From a virus: a DNA stretch of 52,751 nucleotides. Shown piece by piece: positions 50,858 through 52,751 of this stretch; position 1 is the stretch's first letter, and every line of letters begins with the position of its first letter. The notes under the pieces are model-generated. The model saw only the letters and a program-made list of their open reading frames with translations, did no database searches and was not told the DNA's origin. A program made the position numbers and the translations under genes. Where the stretch lies: positions 1 through 52,751 of the IMG/VR virus record IMGVR_UViG_3300036826_000291; one strand, written 5' to 3'.

Positions 50858-52751
50858 ATGCCGACCGAACGCATCGTGCAGGAAATCGTCGTCACCGGCG
50901 ACGAAGCCGCGCGCAAGCAGATCGAGGCGCTCGGCGCGGCCTCAGACAAGACCATGGCCAAGAGCGCCGCGGCGGCGGGCGGCGCGTCAAAATCCTTCGG
51001 CGAACTTGAAGGCGCCACGGAAGGGCTGCACGGCGCGTTGGAGGCGCTCAGCAAGCGCCTCGTCCCGCTCGCCGGCGAGTTCAACGAGGTCGCGGACGTC
51101 GTCAGAAAATTCGGCGGCACCATGAGCATCGCCGCCGCGGCGGTGGTGGCGCTGACCGGCGGGCTGTTCGAAGTTGCCCGGCGTTCGTCCGAGGCCGCCT
51201 CGGCAATCAAGGAGGCATCGACCCGCGCTGGCACCAGCGCGAAGAATTTTCAAGAAATGAGTTTCGCCTTCCGGCAGTCCGGCTCCAGCGCCGAGGCGCT
51301 TGAGAAGGGCATGGCCATCATCCTCGATGCCGCCGAGAAGGGCGGCGATGCGGCCAAGCCGTTCGAGAAGCTCGGCATCGCGCTGACGGAACTTGGCAAA
51401 GCGCGCGATCCGATCGACGTGATGCGCGACATTGCCGACAAGATGGCGGAAATCCCCGACCCGACGCAGCGCGCGCAAATCGCCATCAGTCTGTTCGGGC
51501 GCCGCGTCGGCACGCAATTTGTCGAGCCATTGCAGGACGGCTCCAAGGGCATCGACGAGCTGATCGACAAGCTCAAGAAAATCGGCGGCGTATTGAGCCC
51601 TGCGGAACTGGCGGTCGGCAAGGAATTTTCCGACACCATGGACCGGCTCGGCACCGCCGCATCGGCGACCGCCACCAAGGTCGGGCTGGCATTCGTGCCG
51701 ATGTTCGACCCGCTGATCGAATCGCTTTCTAAGATGATCGGCGCGATTCAGCCGTCGCTCGTTGCCGCCGCCCATGCGGTGACGGAATTCCTCAAGCCGG
51801 TGTTCGACGATATTGCGGCGGCGTTTTCCGGTTCCGGCGACAAGATCAAAAGCCAGTTCATCAAGGTGGTGGTCGACGGCTTCAAGGGCATGGGAGCCGT
51901 CATCGGCGAGGTGAGCAAGGAAATCGGTTCGGCGCTCGGCGGCTTGAAGACCGTCGTCGATGGCCTTACCGCCGCCTTTAATGGATTGTTCGGCACCAAG
52001 TTGACCAGCTTCGATCTGGTCGGCTTCGCCATCGGCGCTCGCTTGGCGGCGACCGCGCTGCGCCTGCTGGCTGGCGCCGTCATCTTCCTGACCCGCGCGG
52101 TCAATCCATGGATGATCGCAATTTCGGGCGTGCTCGCGCTGCTGGCGATCCTCAACGACAACATCTCGCCGGAACAGTGGAAGGCACTCGGCGCGGCAAT
52201 CGCAAACATCGGCCCCACAATTACCAACGCCATCGCCGGGATGGGAAATCGCATCAAGCAGCTTTGGAATGATGCGCTGACCTTCATCGGCGACAAGACC
52301 AGCGCGGTCATGACCGCCGTTGCGGGCTTCTTCAAGCCGGTGACCGGCGCGGTCGCAAGCGCGCTCGAAGGCGTCAAGCAGCTGTGGGCCGACGCCTTGA
52401 AATGGATCGGCGACAAGGCGAGCGCCGCGCTCGCCGCCGTTGGCGGATTGTGGCCGCAGGTCACCGACGCGCTCGGCGGCGTGCTGACCCGCATCAAGCA
52501 AGCATGGGCCGCCGCCTGGGCTTTCGTCAGCGACAAGGCGAGCGCCGCGCTCGCCGCCGTTGGCGGTTTCTTCGCGCCGGTCACGGACGCGGTCGCAAGC
52601 GCGCTCGACGGCATCAAACAGCTATGGGCGGATGGCTGGAATTGGATTCAGCAGAAGGCCGACGCCGCACTCACCGCCGTTGCCGGCTTCTTCAAGCCGG
52701 TGATCGACAAGTTCACCGGCGCGATCGACAGCATCAAGCAGCTGTGGGCGG
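50858..52751 (+). CDS. Tape measure protein, N-terminal part (continues at position 1)
   Basis: The 5' part of the gene whose 3' end is at 1-577. It starts at ATG 50858, five bases after the previous stop. Early residues form helices, with a hydrophobic segment near residues 87-105 (Ala-Ala-Ala-Val-Val-Ala-Leu-Thr-Gly-Gly-Leu-Phe), and a second near residue 400 (Ala-Gly-Ala-Val-Ile-Phe-Leu). The C-terminal part contains 40-residue tandem units starting at 52262, 52382, 52502 and 52622. The frame is open to the last base. The full protein is about 806 residues, consistent with a medium-length tail. Confidence 0.9.
   Translation, partial: MPTERIVQEIVVTGDEAARKQIEALGAASDKTMAKSAAAAGGASKSFGELEGATEGLHGALEALSKRLVPLAGEFNEVADVVRKFGGTMSIAAAAVVALTGGLFEVARRSSEAASAIKEASTRAGTSAKNFQEMSFAFRQSGSSAEALEKGMAIILDAAEKGGDAAKPFEKLGIALTELGKARDPIDVMRDIADKMAEIPDPTQRAQIAISLFGRRVGTQFVEPLQDGSKGIDELIDKLKKIGGVLSPAELAVGKEFSDTMDRLGTAASATATKVGLAFVPMFDPLIESLSKMIGAIQPSLVAAAHAVTEFLKPVFDDIAAAFSGSGDKIKSQFIKVVVDGFKGMGAVIGEVSKEIGSALGGLKTVVDGLTAAFNGLFGTKLTSFDLVGFAIGARLAATALRLLAGAVIFLTRAVNPWMIAISGVLALLAILNDNISPEQWKALGAAIANIGPTITNAIAGMGNRIKQLWNDALTFIGDKTSAVMTAVAGFFKPVTGAVASALEGVKQLWADALKWIGDKASAALAAVGGLWPQVTDALGGVLTRIKQAWAAAWAFVSDKASAALAAVGGFFAPVTDAVASALDGIKQLWADGWNWIQQKADAALTAVAGFFKPVIDKFTGAIDSIKQLWA
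52262..52751 (+). repeat. 120-bp tandem repeats in the tape-measure gene
   Basis: Units begin at about 52262, 52382, 52502, 52622 and (after circular joining) 41. Each encodes 40 residues opening with a Leu/Ala-Trp pair and carrying Ala-Ala-Leu-x-Ala-Val-x-Gly. The last two units share an identical DNA stretch of about 85 bp (from 52625 and from 44), far more alike than the earlier units, so one duplication is recent. Confidence 0.8.
52702..52751 (+). repeat. 50-bp terminal repeat identical to positions 1-50
   Basis: Bases 52702-52751 equal 1-50 exactly and the reading frame is conserved across the join. Part of this sequence (about 8-40) is not shared with the neighbouring repeat unit, so the overlap is specific. 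It most simply reflects a circular or concatemeric assembly, not a biological terminal repeat. Confidence 0.85.

Noticed and set aside
50987-52501. Long minus-strand frame opposite the tape measure
   Set aside because: The tape-measure frame is supported by position, helices and repeats; the opposite frame is Asp/Arg/Gln-rich shadow translation that mirrors the repeats.
52702-52751. Biological direct terminal repeats of a T7-like phage
   Set aside because: Fifty bases inside a tape-measure gene, with frame continuity, is better explained by circular assembly overlap; T7-type ends do not fall inside structural genes.
1-52751. tRNA genes and CRISPR arrays
   Set aside because: By eye I found no cloverleaf with a T-arm GGTTCGAATCC-type signature and no regularly spaced identical repeats. 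The only periodic tracts are the GGCNN region and tape-measure repeats.

Overview
The window is a complete temperate siphovirus-like genome, opened inside the tape-measure gene. The last 50 bases repeat the first 50 exactly, and the tape-measure reading frame runs off the right end and resumes in frame at the left end, so the map closes as a circle of about 52,701 bp. The DNA is GC-rich. The gene families point to an alphaproteobacterial, probably rhizobial (Bradyrhizobium-type), host: GcrA-like and GapR-like regulators, a BrnT/BrnA module, and XRE regulators of the rhizobial type. No tRNA gene or CRISPR array was recognised.

Layout. (1) 38455-52751 and 1-6983, plus strand: late genes in lambda-like order. 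They are small and large (GpA-type) terminase, portal, a fibre cassette, gpW-like joining protein, S49 protease with scaffold, decoration protein, gpE-like major capsid protein, connectors, major tail protein, frameshifted tail chaperones, tape measure, tail tip, and fibre-like or membrane proteins. A strong terminator (7010-7037) precedes the GH25 endolysin (7051-7755). (2) 7752-10917, minus strand: an XRE repressor heads a tightly overlapping operon encoding DUF3846, YkgJ-like, transglutaminase-like and zinc-ribbon proteins, plausibly expressed in the lysogen. It diverges from a Cro-like gene at 11072. (3) 11444-13567: an AT-rich attP candidate, tyrosine integrase, HTH proteins and an AlpA-like protein. 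(4) 13613-20386, minus strand: an early operon with RecT, a YqaJ-type exonuclease and many small proteins. A roughly 400-bp pentanucleotide-phased tract lies upstream of recT. (5) 20823-32864, plus strand: a YdaS-like regulator, GapR-like protein, DNA methyltransferase, GcrA, TSCPD protein, an inserted brnTA module on the other strand, RuvC-like resolvase, DpdA-like deazaguanine transferase, a truncated ATPase, HNH nuclease, primase-helicase, an iteron-like origin candidate, a second methyltransferase-like protein, ParB-like protein, a glycosyltransferase and a sulfotransferase. (6) 32855-38320, minus strand: an accessory operon of small proteins plus an amidoligase and a gamma-glutamylcyclotransferase. 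It is driven by near-identical promoters, and its genes share a repeated ribosome-binding box.

How the parts fit. The repressor/Cro pair and the integrase/AlpA region would control lysogeny. The leftward early operon supplies single-strand-annealing recombination. The rightward operon replicates and probably modifies DNA and may rewire the host cell cycle. The late operon builds a lambda-type head and a flexible tail. The most unusual content is the GapR-methyltransferase-GcrA trio, the lone DpdA with a downstream glycosyltransferase and sulfotransferase, the amidoligase/cyclotransferase operon with its repeated regulatory boxes, and the GGCNN tract before recT.
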